Assembly: GCA_013375385.1 (NCBI GenBank)
Contig: JABXJY010000135.1
Span: 1 to 7,445 of the forward strand
Source: Desulfobacterales bacterium
GTDB lineage: Bacteria; Desulfobacterota; DSM-4660; Desulfatiglandales; B25-G16
Length of the DNA stretch: 7,445 nucleotides
Reading direction: 5' to 3'
Numbering within the stretch: position 1 is the stretch's first letter; every line of letters begins with the position of its first letter. Position numbers and translations under genes: made by a program. Positions 1-5,729 of this stretch are shown here, piece after piece. The notes under the pieces were generated by a model, which saw only the letters and a list, made by a program, of their open reading frames with translations, did no database searches and was not told where the DNA came from.

Positions 1-273
1 GAAAGGCCTTCCTCATCAAGGGGGCTTCCACGGGGTTTCTGAGTCCAGGTTCATAGTTCATGATGATGAAGTTGAAGAAGGCCTTCAGTTGTGAGTACCG
101 GTGATTAGCTCAAAAAACTGGAATATGTCCTCACTGCTGATGGAAGCAAGGTCCCTCTCCCCAAAAAGCTCCTCGAAGTTGTCCAACAGGTACCGGTAGC
201 TTATAACGGTGCCCGGTTTAAGGTTTGACCTTTGGTAATCCCGAAAGATCTTCAATGCGGTTGATGTGTTCAT
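1..273 (-). pseudogene. Tyrosine recombinase/integrase, N-terminal part, frameshifted and cut by window edge
   Basis: The reading frame starts at ATG 271-273, with a strong ribosome binding site (AAAGGAGG, bases 281-288, 7 nt spacing). It encodes 62 residues typical of the SAM-like core-binding domain of phage-type integrases (residues such as RDYQRSNLKPGTVISYRYLL and FEELFGERDLASI), then stops at 85-87. The homology continues in another frame from base 100 down to the left edge as RYSQLKAFFNFIIMNYEPGL, followed by RNPVEAPLMRKAF. In intact relatives about ten residues lie between the FFELIT-type and RYSQLKAFF-type segments, so a small deletion that is not a multiple of three probably broke the gene around 98-105. 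The catalytic domain would lie outside the window. Known: this family cuts and rejoins DNA at specific sites. Inferred: this copy is inactive unless frameshifting restores it. Confidence 0.72.
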
Positions 274-280
274 AACTGAT

Positions 281-288
281 CCTCCTTT
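281..288 (-). promoter_or_regulatory. Ribosome binding site of the integrase fragment
   Basis: On the minus strand this reads AAAGGAGG, a near-perfect Shine-Dalgarno sequence 7 nt before the ATG at 273. It fixes the start codon and shows that the broken integrase once had a well-translated beginning. Confidence 0.7.
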
Positions 289-382
289 ATTAATTTACGG
301 TTTGCAAAAGATCAGCTATAGAGGAACAATAGAACAATTTATTTGCGGACGAAATATGGTAGAAAATTGTCAGGGCAGATCA

Positions 383-412
383 TTGCAGGTTTCAAACGCT
401 ATTCGATAAAAT
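383..412 (+). promoter_or_regulatory. Possible sigma-70 promoter for the 332-codon gene, inside the repeat
   Basis: TTGCAG (383-388) and TAAAAT (407-412) are spaced by 18 nt and lie about 60 bases before the ATG at 475. The -10 element matches the consensus at five of six bases; the -35 is weak. The TAAAAT box is kept in the second repeat copy (1542-1547). This is inference from base patterns only. Confidence 0.3.
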
Positions 413-414
413 CA
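384..414 (+). repeat. 31-base direct repeat, left copy
   Basis: The sequence begins TGCAGGTTTCAAACGC and ends ATTCGATAAAATCA. It matches the copy at 1519-1549 at 28 of 31 positions, in the same orientation. The two copies bracket the 332-codon gene; the distance between repeat starts is 1135 bases. It may be a recombination boundary of a gene cassette, a duplicated promoter (it holds TAAAAT at 407-412), or both. GATCAT directly precedes this copy (378-383) and also occurs shortly before the other copy (1506-1511). Confidence 0.75.
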
Positions 415-474
415 AATTTTGAGGAAACATAATAATGACAAGCAGACTACCTGCAACGTGAAGGAATGTGACTC

Positions 475-1473
475 ATGGCAAAGAAGAAAAAGGGAGAGAC
501 CGACAAGCGACGCTCTAAGGCACGTGAAAAGATGAAAAGGAAGCGCGTACTCCGGAGTGTAAAATCCAAGCCGAAGCCCAAAGTGATCCATAGACCAGGG
601 CTTCCCCACATGGGCGCCCCTGAGGGCTTCCGCTCCATTTCCTTTTCACAAGCCATGCTGGAGTATGGAAAACCGCTCATGAGCTATGTGGAAGATGATG
701 AAGATGGCTTAGACAAGGCCATGCAGGTCTCAGGATTGCTGTGGAACTACGCCATTTCGGTAGAGGAAGGCAACGAGGATAAAAAATTAGAGAAAGAGAC
801 CGTAAAGGCCTTAAGAAAGGCCCTTGGCCTGGATAAGGATGAGGCCCAGGCGCTGTTCACAAAGATGGTAGAAAGATACAGCTACCTATTTCCCCAGGAC
901 GTTCAGCCTGAACCCGGGCTGCCTTTCATGTTTATCCGCAAAGAGCTCCGACATCTCATAAGGCCTTTTGACTACAAAACGCTAGTGCTTTCAAAGGAGA
1001 TCATACCCCCCGATAAAAAAGACAAGGATGTCATAGGCAAGATAAGGAGATTGGACGGCTATATGTCCGATGGTACAGAATATGACAAGTATGAAAATCT
1101 CTTTTTCTCCTTGAAAGATGAATGTGAGGATCTGTTTGAAAAATGGCTCATGGCGAAGGGACTGAAGGTTGATGCCCGGGATTTCTCTTCTTGTCTACCT
1201 ATATATTTGGATTTTATCTACGGATACCTACATGATGAGGTAGTTGTCTTGAAATCGGTTCCCAATATCTACTTTATTGAATTTTTTGAAGATTTTCTCC
1301 TGCGAAAGATGATGGCTGAGCCAAACGAATACGTGTGTTGGCCGCCGGCACTGAAACTCTTCTACCAATTTCTTCATGAAAAAGGCTACCTCGACAACCA
1401 TGGAGAGATCATAGAGAAGATAGACAGGGTAGAACCCTATTTCATAGAGGTTCTAAGGAAGCAGTTTTCCTAG
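475..1473 (+). CDS. Hypothetical protein with a Lys/Arg-rich N-terminus (332 aa)
   Basis: I do not recognise a named family. The start ATG at 475 has AAGGA at 461-465 (9 nt spacing), and the protein is soluble with no signal peptide or membrane helix. Residues 1-40 hold about 20 Lys/Arg, suggesting nucleic-acid or ribosome contact. A conserved-looking hinge (PGLPHMGAPEGFRSISFSQA, about 41-60) follows. Residues about 75-170 form a helical segment, including LLWNYAISVEEG and an LFTKMVERYSYLFP stretch. The C-terminal part (about 188-332) is again helical and rich in aromatic residues (YLDFIYGYLHDEVV, FIEFFEDFLLRKMM, PALKLFYQFLHEKGYLD). It vaguely resembles helical domains seen beside SEC-C zinc motifs, but no SEC-C motif is present; the cysteines (C217, C240, C288) are scattered. 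It stands alone between two 31-base direct repeats, next to a broken integrase, and converges on the sensor kinase. The uninterrupted frame, good start and biased composition make it a real gene; its function is unknown. Confidence 0.85.
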   Translation: MAKKKKGETDKRRSKAREKMKRKRVLRSVKSKPKPKVIHRPGLPHMGAPEGFRSISFSQAMLEYGKPLMSYVEDDEDGLDKAMQVSGLLWNYAISVEEGNEDKKLEKETVKALRKALGLDKDEAQALFTKMVERYSYLFPQDVQPEPGLPFMFIRKELRHLIRPFDYKTLVLSKEIIPPDKKDKDVIGKIRRLDGYMSDGTEYDKYENLFFSLKDECEDLFEKWLMAKGLKVDARDFSSCLPIYLDFIYGYLHDEVVVLKSVPNIYFIEFFEDFLLRKMMAEPNEYVCWPPALKLFYQFLHEKGYLDNHGEIIEKIDRVEPYFIEVLRKQFS

Positions 1474-1518
1474 TCAGCATTCGCTTATTGTTTGTGACAG
1501 AAGTTGATCATGTTACAG

Positions 1519-1549
1519 TGCAGATTTCATACGCAATTCGATAAAATCA
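1519..1549 (+). repeat. 31-base direct repeat, right copy
   Basis: The sequence begins TGCAGATTTCATACGC and ends ATTCGATAAAATCA. It differs from the left copy (384-414) at three positions only. It begins 46 bases after the stop codon of the 332-codon gene. Homologous or site-specific recombination between the two copies would remove or insert exactly one gene plus one repeat. Confidence 0.75.
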
Positions 1550-1567
1550 GGAAAGCGGAAGGATACT

Positions 1568-1657
1568 ATGGTTCAGTTAGTTATATACACCCAGCATGTT
1601 CATGTTACGTATAGTAATCGTAAGCCAGGAGACCTATGGGAGACTTTCCATTTATAG
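1568..1657 (+). CDS. Possible small ORF (29 codons) after the second repeat
   Basis: An ATG at 1568 is preceded by GGAAGGA (1557-1563), a usable ribosome binding site. It opens a short frame (MVQLVIYTQHVHVTYSNRKP...) that stops at 1655-1657, within the left arm of the nearby hairpin. It sits after the right repeat much as the 332-codon gene sits after the left one, so it might be a tiny peptide gene or the stump of a former cassette gene. No family is recognised. Chance is a real possibility at this length. Confidence 0.2.
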   Translation: MVQLVIYTQHVHVTYSNRKPGDLWETFHL

Positions 1658-1714
1658 CAGAAGTCTATCGTTTCGGGATAGGTGTAAGACATACTATATA
1701 TGGAAAGCTTTTTT
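1644..1714 (+). terminator. Nested long hairpin with T-tract in the convergent intergenic region
   Basis: Arms CTTTCCATTTATAG (1644-1657) and CTATATATGGAAAG (1694-1707) pair at 13 of 14 positions. Between them a smaller stem CTATC/GATAG (1665-1669, 1677-1681) closes a 7-nt loop. A run of six T follows on the plus strand (1709-1714). The hairpin lies between the stop of the 332-codon gene and the stop of the sensor kinase, so it could end plus-strand transcripts and limit read-through. The arms are AT-rich and long for a standard intrinsic terminator, so a structured RNA or a small transposable palindrome is also possible. Confidence 0.4.
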
Positions 1715-1745
1715 CTGGTAGCGGCCCAAAATTTGCAAACAAAGA

Positions 1746-4133
1746 CTATTTTTGATCCAAAATCTTCCTGACTTCTTGTGATAATGCCCTCATATTGAAG
1801 GGCTTCTGAATAAAGCCATTACATCCACGATCCATTATTTCTTGCGCCTGTCCATCGATGCTGTAGCCGCTTGAAAGGAGAACCTTGATGTCAGGGTTTA
1901 TCTCCTTAAATCTATCATAGGTCTCCCCTCCACCCATAACTGGCATGATCATATCCAGGACCACGATAGCGATCTCGTCTTTATGTGCCTTGTAGATCTC
2001 TATTGCCTCTTTCCCGCTCCTTGCTGTTAATACCTTGTAGCCCAGCTCTTTGAGGATCTCCTCCCCCACCTCAAGCACCATATCCTCGTCATCCACCAGA
2101 AGGAGTGTCTCGGTTCCCTTCACTACCTCTTCGGGTAACTCTTCCTCCTTGATGACTTCCTTCTCTGATGCAGGCAGATAAATGGTAAAGGTGGCTCCTT
2201 CACCCTTAATGCTAGAAACAGTGATGATACCACCGTGGTTTTTGATGATCCCATAGACAGAGGCCAATCCAAGACCTGTGTCTCTCCCCATCTCCTTGGT
2301 GGTGAAGAAGGGCTCAAAGATCCGCTGCTGGGTTGCCTCATCCATACCAACTCCGGTATCGGTAAGAGAGATCTTTACATATCTGCCGGGCTCCAGGTCA
2401 TAGGGCTTTACGCAGTCCTCATCGAGGGTGACGTTCTCTGTTTCGAGATAGAGCTCACCACCTCCTGGCATGGCCTGCCAGGCATTGACATAGAGGTTGA
2501 GGAGGACCTGCTCAATCTGTCCCTGATCCACCTCTACCGCCCATATGTCTTTCTGATATTTTCTGTGGATGGTTATCTCCCTCTTGGTGCGGCCAAACAT
2601 ATCAGAGCTTCTCTTGATAAGCTCGTTGAGGTCAGTGGGCTTGACCTCATATTTACCGCCCATGGCAAAACCCAGGAGTTGTCTGGTAAGCTCTGCCCCA
2701 CTTAGGACACCTTGTTCAATGTTTTTCAACCTCTCATAGTCTGGATGGCTGGAAGTCTTGTCTAAAAGTATCAGGGAGGCATTTCCCTGGATACCCATGA
2801 GGATGTTGTTAAAGTCATGGGCAATGCCACCAGAAAGGGTGCCGAGTGCCTCCATTCTTTGGGCTTGTTGGAATTGAGCCTCCAGTTTCTTTTCTTCAGT
2901 TATGTCTCTAAATACCACAACCACACCTATAATTTTACCTTCATAGTCATAGATGGGAGCGCCACTGTCAGCAAGAGCCCGTTCAGTGCCATCCCTTGCG
3001 ATCAGCACCGTATCATTAGCCAGGCGAACGATTTTTCCTGTTGCCATGACCTTCTCAAGAGGATTTTCGCAGCGTTCCCGGGTCTCTTCATTGATGATAT
3101 GAAAGACCTCATTAAGGGGTTTGCCAATAGCCTCTTCCTGCGTCCAACCGGTCAGTGCTTCCGCCACATTACTGATCAATGTAACCCTGCCTTCCACGTC
3201 GGCAGTGATCACCCCATCTCCAATTGATCGAAAAGTAACAAGAAGGCGTTCCCTTTCCGCTGCAAGCGCCTCCTCTGCCTGCTTGCGCTCCTCCTCCAGC
3301 TCTATCGTGTGAAGGGCGAAGGCAATGTCTCTGGCTACTTCTTGGAACAATGATTGCTTTTCTTCATCTTTGACGAAATCTCTGGGGATGGAGGTAAACA
3401 ACAGGCCGTAGACCTTTCCACCATACTCCAGTCGTATAGTCATTCCTGCCCGTCCAGCATACTTCTGCGCCAGTGGACAGTCGGCGCAGACGGAAACTGG
3501 GTCTTTGGTTGCCACAACTTCCGATTGCTTCAGTGCCTTGCGACCGCAATCAGTCATCTCTCCACGCTTCAAATAATCTATCATAGGCAAGAAATCCTTG
3601 CCCAACCCGGCTTCAGCGGTTGTCACAAGCCTCCCGGTCTTATCTATGAGAGCAATCCAGGCGTTATAATAACCGCGAGTTTCGATGAAGTTGTCGCAGA
3701 TGCCTTTAACCAACCTGTCGCGCTCCTTTTCTATGGCAATCAGTTGATTGACGCTTCGGATGGCATGAAGGATCCTGTTGAGATGGGCAGTCTTTTCCTG
3801 CGCCTTGGCAATCCTTTCACTTAACAGAGTAACTACAGAGCCGACAAGTACAAAGATAAGAGCTCGAAGATAATCGTTGCCAGTGGTCACATAACCTCTA
3901 AGGAAATGGTGGCTAAAAAGCAGGAGTGCCGCTAAAAGTATAGCTACAGGTAAGCCTTTTCTTCCCCACCACAGCGATGTTAGGATTATTGGGATATAAA
4001 ATAAGTGGGTGAAAACAGTGCCGGTTTGAAGAACCGCATGGAAATAATACGTTAGAAAGCAAGAGCCAGCCAAAAGGATGACTATCAGAGTAATTTTTTG
4101 CTTTTCTTTTTGTGTTTCAATTTCTATTCCCAT
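1746..4133 (-). CDS. Membrane hybrid sensor histidine kinase (GAF-PAS-HisKA-HATPase-receiver)
   Basis: This 795-residue kinase senses a signal, autophosphorylates on His and passes phosphate to its own receiver. Domains in order: about four hydrophobic helices (residues about 13-35, 40-56, 61-79, 89-105) with little periplasmic loop; a GAF-like domain (about 125-275) holding C196, C216 and C219; a coiled linker (278-296); a PAS domain (about 297-412); a HisKA dimerisation helix with the phosphate-accepting H439 in IAHDFNN; and a HATPase_c domain with N-box N546/N550, DTGVGM (592-597), FEPFFTTK (606-613) and GLGLA (620-624). The C-terminal receiver (about 676-795) has acidic D681/D682, phosphoacceptor D727, S754 and K777. 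All catalytic residues are present. ATG 4131-4133 follows AAAGGAG (4141-4147) with 7 nt spacing. No DNA-binding output domain is fused and no separate response regulator is in the window, so a partner elsewhere is expected. The signal is unknown. Confidence 0.95.
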   Translation of the reverse strand: MGIEIETQKEKQKITLIVILLAGSCFLTYYFHAVLQTGTVFTHLFYIPIILTSLWWGRKGLPVAILLAALLLFSHHFLRGYVTTGNDYLRALIFVLVGSVVTLLSERIAKAQEKTAHLNRILHAIRSVNQLIAIEKERDRLVKGICDNFIETRGYYNAWIALIDKTGRLVTTAEAGLGKDFLPMIDYLKRGEMTDCGRKALKQSEVVATKDPVSVCADCPLAQKYAGRAGMTIRLEYGGKVYGLLFTSIPRDFVKDEEKQSLFQEVARDIAFALHTIELEEERKQAEEALAAERERLLVTFRSIGDGVITADVEGRVTLISNVAEALTGWTQEEAIGKPLNEVFHIINEETRERCENPLEKVMATGKIVRLANDTVLIARDGTERALADSGAPIYDYEGKIIGVVVVFRDITEEKKLEAQFQQAQRMEALGTLSGGIAHDFNNILMGIQGNASLILLDKTSSHPDYERLKNIEQGVLSGAELTRQLLGFAMGGKYEVKPTDLNELIKRSSDMFGRTKREITIHRKYQKDIWAVEVDQGQIEQVLLNLYVNAWQAMPGGGELYLETENVTLDEDCVKPYDLEPGRYVKISLTDTGVGMDEATQQRIFEPFFTTKEMGRDTGLGLASVYGIIKNHGGIITVSSIKGEGATFTIYLPASEKEVIKEEELPEEVVKGTETLLLVDDEDMVLEVGEEILKELGYKVLTARSGKEAIEIYKAHKDEIAIVVLDMIMPVMGGGETYDRFKEINPDIKVLLSSGYSIDGQAQEIMDRGCNGFIQKPFNMRALSQEVRKILDQK

Positions 4134-4140
4134 CCTCTTG

Positions 4141-4147
4141 CTCCTTT
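4141..4147 (-). promoter_or_regulatory. Ribosome binding site of the hybrid kinase
   Basis: On the minus strand this reads AAAGGAG, 7 nt upstream of the ATG at 4133. It supports that start and shows that the kinase is translated independently of the short upstream frame. Confidence 0.65.
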
Positions 4148-4222
4148 GTTATTATACTAGCCAAAAATTCTTCTCCTCCTGCTACTTATCCATTTCTGTT
4201 TCCCGGTTACTTTCTCCGCTTG

Positions 4223-4247
4223 CCTGTCTGCTTACCACGCAGACGGG
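4223..4247. repeat. Short inverted repeat (9-bp arms) ending the orphan kinase N-terminus
   Basis: Arms CCTGTCTGC (4223-4231) and GCAGACGGG (4239-4247) pair at all nine positions with one G-U on the plus strand, around the loop TTACCAC. The loop carries the stop codon of the minus-strand 44-codon frame. It looks like a small REP-like palindrome inserted in or at the end of an old gene, but only one copy is visible here. Confidence 0.45.
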
Positions 4248-4366
4248 AGTTTCTCTTTTGCTCTGTGTTTCTTTTTTGTCTCCTCTGCCCGCTTGCGATC
4301 AAGAGATTCTTTCTGTAACTCCTTGACCCTTTGCTCTAGTTCTTCATAGGTTGGTTTTCTGGCCAT
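4232..4366 (-). pseudogene. Orphan N-terminus of a PAS-type sensor kinase (44 aa)
   Basis: ATG 4364-4366 follows a GGGAGGA ribosome binding site. It encodes MARKPTYEELEQRVKELQKE and then a Lys/Arg/Glu-rich helix to a stop at 4232-4234. The opening is, from memory, the standard leading coiled coil of many multidomain PAS sensor kinases in Desulfobacterota, where it is normally followed by RKRAEEALRESEERYR-type linkers and PAS domains. Here RKRAEET is present, but the frame ends 14 residues later, within the loop of an inverted repeat. No PAS domain follows in any frame before the hybrid kinase begins at 4133, which is in a different frame. It is most likely the stump of a deleted kinase that now sits as a leader ahead of the intact one. 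Translation as a short coiled-coil peptide cannot be excluded. Confidence 0.6.
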
Positions 4367-4631
4367 TGGAAAATCCTCCCTCTGAGCCATGTGAAAAATA
4401 GCTACTGAGAAATTTGGAGATTTCTATGATTTATGATGCCATACTCGAAAATCCTGCTCTCCTGTAAGGATTTGAGCTGGAAGATTGAACAGGAAAATCC
4501 CAAGGTAAGAGATGGGACACCGACAGACGCCCTCCAATGGGTTTACCGTGTCAGCTGGTGAAATGAGATAAGGAACAGCAATAAGAAATCATCAGTTAGC
4601 ATCTGTGGCTTTTCATACACCCCAATACTTA

Positions 4632-4666
4632 GCTCCCAACAGAACCCGCAACATCCTGTTAGGAGC
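4632..4666 (-). repeat. Imperfect hairpin, 11-bp arms
   Basis: GCTCCCAACAG (4632-4642) and CTGTTAGGAGC (4656-4666) are complementary except at one position, which becomes a G-U pair if the minus strand is transcribed. The loop is 13 nt. The wobble favours a minus-strand transcript, but no T-tract follows, so an ordinary terminator is unlikely. Confidence 0.4.
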
Positions 4667-4756
4667 AAGGTGGGCAGATTTTGAGATGTTTTTGCACAGG
4701 CTAAGCTCCTCAATAAAGGGAAAAGGACTTAACGGAAAATCTCTAATTGATTAAAG

Positions 4757-4774
4757 CTTGAGAAGTTTCTCAAG
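4757..4774. repeat. 18-base near-perfect palindrome
   Basis: CTTGAGAA and TTCTCAAG (8-bp arms) flank a central GT. This is the shape of a dimeric regulator site or a remnant of a mobile-element end. No promoter or gene start is close enough to say which. Confidence 0.3.
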
Positions 4775-5252
4775 TCAAGAGAAATCCACTTTTGGAATTG
4801 CCTCAGAATCCATGATTTTGGGCTGATGAAAGGTAAGCAGAATCCTCAAGATGCTAAGGTTGCTTCGAGTGTTTGAAAAGTAACGCTTAACGTGCCATAG
4901 TCTGTAATCTGGGCAAATTTCAGTATACATATGGTATTGGAAAGTTCAATATCATTTTAAAACCTGTCCACTAAAAGTTCTCAATAGAAGGGTTCCATGA
5001 TCGAATCTCAACCTTTACAATCCCATAGTTCAAGATGGAATCTTGCCCTTGGAATAAGGCAAAAGTTATTTAATCGGGATAGAACTCAACACTCTTTCCC
5101 ATGAAGAATAAGGCTTGATCATTTTGTCTGGCCCTTCGGTGCACAGGTGAGCTTTTCAAGCCCTAAAATTTTCACACTCTTAGCAAAAAAAGGGCATTTG
5201 AATGTACAATATTGTAGCGAGACACTGGGGATGTTGCTGAAATGTAAACTTG

Positions 5253-5543
5253 TTATGCGGGAATCTCCTTTATGCAGCGAAATCCAAGCCAGGGGGCGCC
5301 GTTGATGGGATCCTCAGGGCTCCAGCGACAGGTAACCCTCACAAATGTTGCGGATCCTAAAAAACAGCCTCCCCGCATAGGCAAAGATCCCCTTTGCCAT
5401 TGGCCCTCGCACATCTCCCATACATTGCCGCACATATCGTAGCACCCATAGGGGCTCATCTCTGTATGGAAAAGGCCGATCTCTGATGTGTTCCCAAGGC
5501 CGAGTTCTCCCAAGAAGAGATATCCTTGAGCGGAGTGTGGCTT
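5253..5543 (-). pseudogene. C-terminal remnant of a SUMF1/FGE-sulfatase domain protein
   Basis: The open frame follows an in-frame TAG (5544-5546) and runs to a stop at 5253-5255. It has no ATG or ribosome binding site near its beginning; a TTG at 5511-5513 is the only start-like codon. It encodes the last third of a formylglycine-generating-enzyme-like domain: SPYGCYDMCGNVWEM, then RGG, then WLGFRC close to the C-terminus. Full-length members are roughly 250-300 residues, so the N-terminal two thirds are missing. True FGE uses a pair of cysteines spaced CxxxxC after the GG to bind copper. Here the Cys after GG is followed five residues later by Ala, so the parent was probably not a sulfatase activator but one of the many other proteins with this fold. 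The upstream homology begins close to the TAG (SAQGYLFLGE), suggesting the break is near base 5543. Confidence 0.75.
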
Positions 5544-5554
5544 CTATTTGTAAC

Positions 5555-5584
5555 TTGACTGCTTTTTGAATTATAGAGTAGAGT
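5555..5584 (+). promoter_or_regulatory. Possible sigma-70 promoter upstream of the HMA remnant and ATPase
   Basis: TTGACT (5555-5560, five of six consensus bases) is followed after 18 nt by TAGAGT (5579-5584, four of six). It lies just upstream of the broken HMA frame and about 125 bases before the ATPase start. No CueR-like or CsoR-like operator was recognised. Confidence 0.35.
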
Positions 5585-5599
5585 GAATAAAGTTATAGG

Positions 5600-5729
5600 G
5601 TGAAAGGAGATCCTACGGCAAAAGAGATCACCGTTGAGTGGAACCCTGGAAAAGATCAAATCTGCCCTGAAGGAGATCAATTACCCGGCCGCTGATCAAG
5701 GAAAAACCCCATGTCTGAGAAAAACGTAA
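5600..5729 (+). pseudogene. Frameshifted C-terminal remnant of a heavy-metal-associated (HMA) domain
   Basis: From 5600 one frame reads VKGDPTAKEITVEW (to 5641). From 5643 another frame reads [18 protein letters not shown] and continues to a stop at 5727-5729, overlapping the ATPase start. Joined, the pieces match the third strand and last helix of an HMA domain (EITVEW..., then an LEKIKSALKEINY helix). The metal-binding first half with CxxC is absent. A frame change and probably a loss of a few codons happened at about 5640-5645. Known: small HMA proteins often precede copper ATPases as chaperones or were once a further N-terminal domain. Inferred: this one is dead, although its last codons may still be translated and couple to the ATPase. 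Confidence 0.6.
5698..5702 (+). promoter_or_regulatory. Ribosome binding site of the P-type ATPase
   Basis: AAGGA lies 8 nt before the ATG at 5711. It supports that start, which places the first metal-binding domain directly at the N-terminus as in other members. Confidence 0.55.

Larger units (their letters stand above)
4367..5252. other. Gene-poor stretch with inverted repeats
   Basis: Neither strand shows a convincing gene: frames are short, lack good ribosome binding sites and recall no family. Structures seen are an 11-bp imperfect hairpin (4632-4666), an 18-base near-palindrome (4757-4774), a 7-bp inverted pair GGCTTGA/TCAAGCC (5112-5118 and 5156-5162) and a 12-base palindrome (5205-5216). 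The stretch separates the orphan kinase N-terminus from the sulfatase-modifying-factor fragment, which are both remnants, so it is probably eroded former coding DNA. A small RNA gene is possible but nothing shows it. Confidence 0.5.

Noticed and set aside
447..680. Minus-strand frames over the start of the 332-codon gene
   Set aside because: Antisense shadows. The plus frame is longer, has a ribosome binding site and reaches a natural stop.
384..1549. CRISPR array or integron attC reading of the 31-base repeats
   Set aside because: There are only two copies about 1.1 kb apart with a gene between them, not short spacers. The repeat is not the long imperfect palindrome expected of attC.
1508..1608. 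TCATGTTAC occurring twice (1508-1516 and 1600-1608)
   Set aside because: A nine-base repeat in AT-rich intergenic DNA is close to chance and has no further symmetry.
2235..2705. 156-codon plus-strand frame, and similar ones at 2817-3227 and 3354-3824
   Set aside because: All are antisense to the hybrid kinase, whose domains are unambiguous, and none has a recognisable product.
4433..4561. 42-codon plus-strand frame starting MMPYSKILLSC
   Set aside because: No ribosome binding site at a suitable distance, no recognisable family, and within chance length for this composition.
5112..5162. GGCTTGA...TCAAGCC as a terminator or RNA stem
   Set aside because: Only 7 bp with a loop of about 37 nt and no T-tract, so it is weak and could be chance.
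5205..5216. Perfect 12-base palindrome TACAATATTGTA as an operator
   Set aside because: AT-rich palindromes of this size occur by chance, and no promoter or gene start adjoins it. It is kept only as a remark on the gene-poor stretch.
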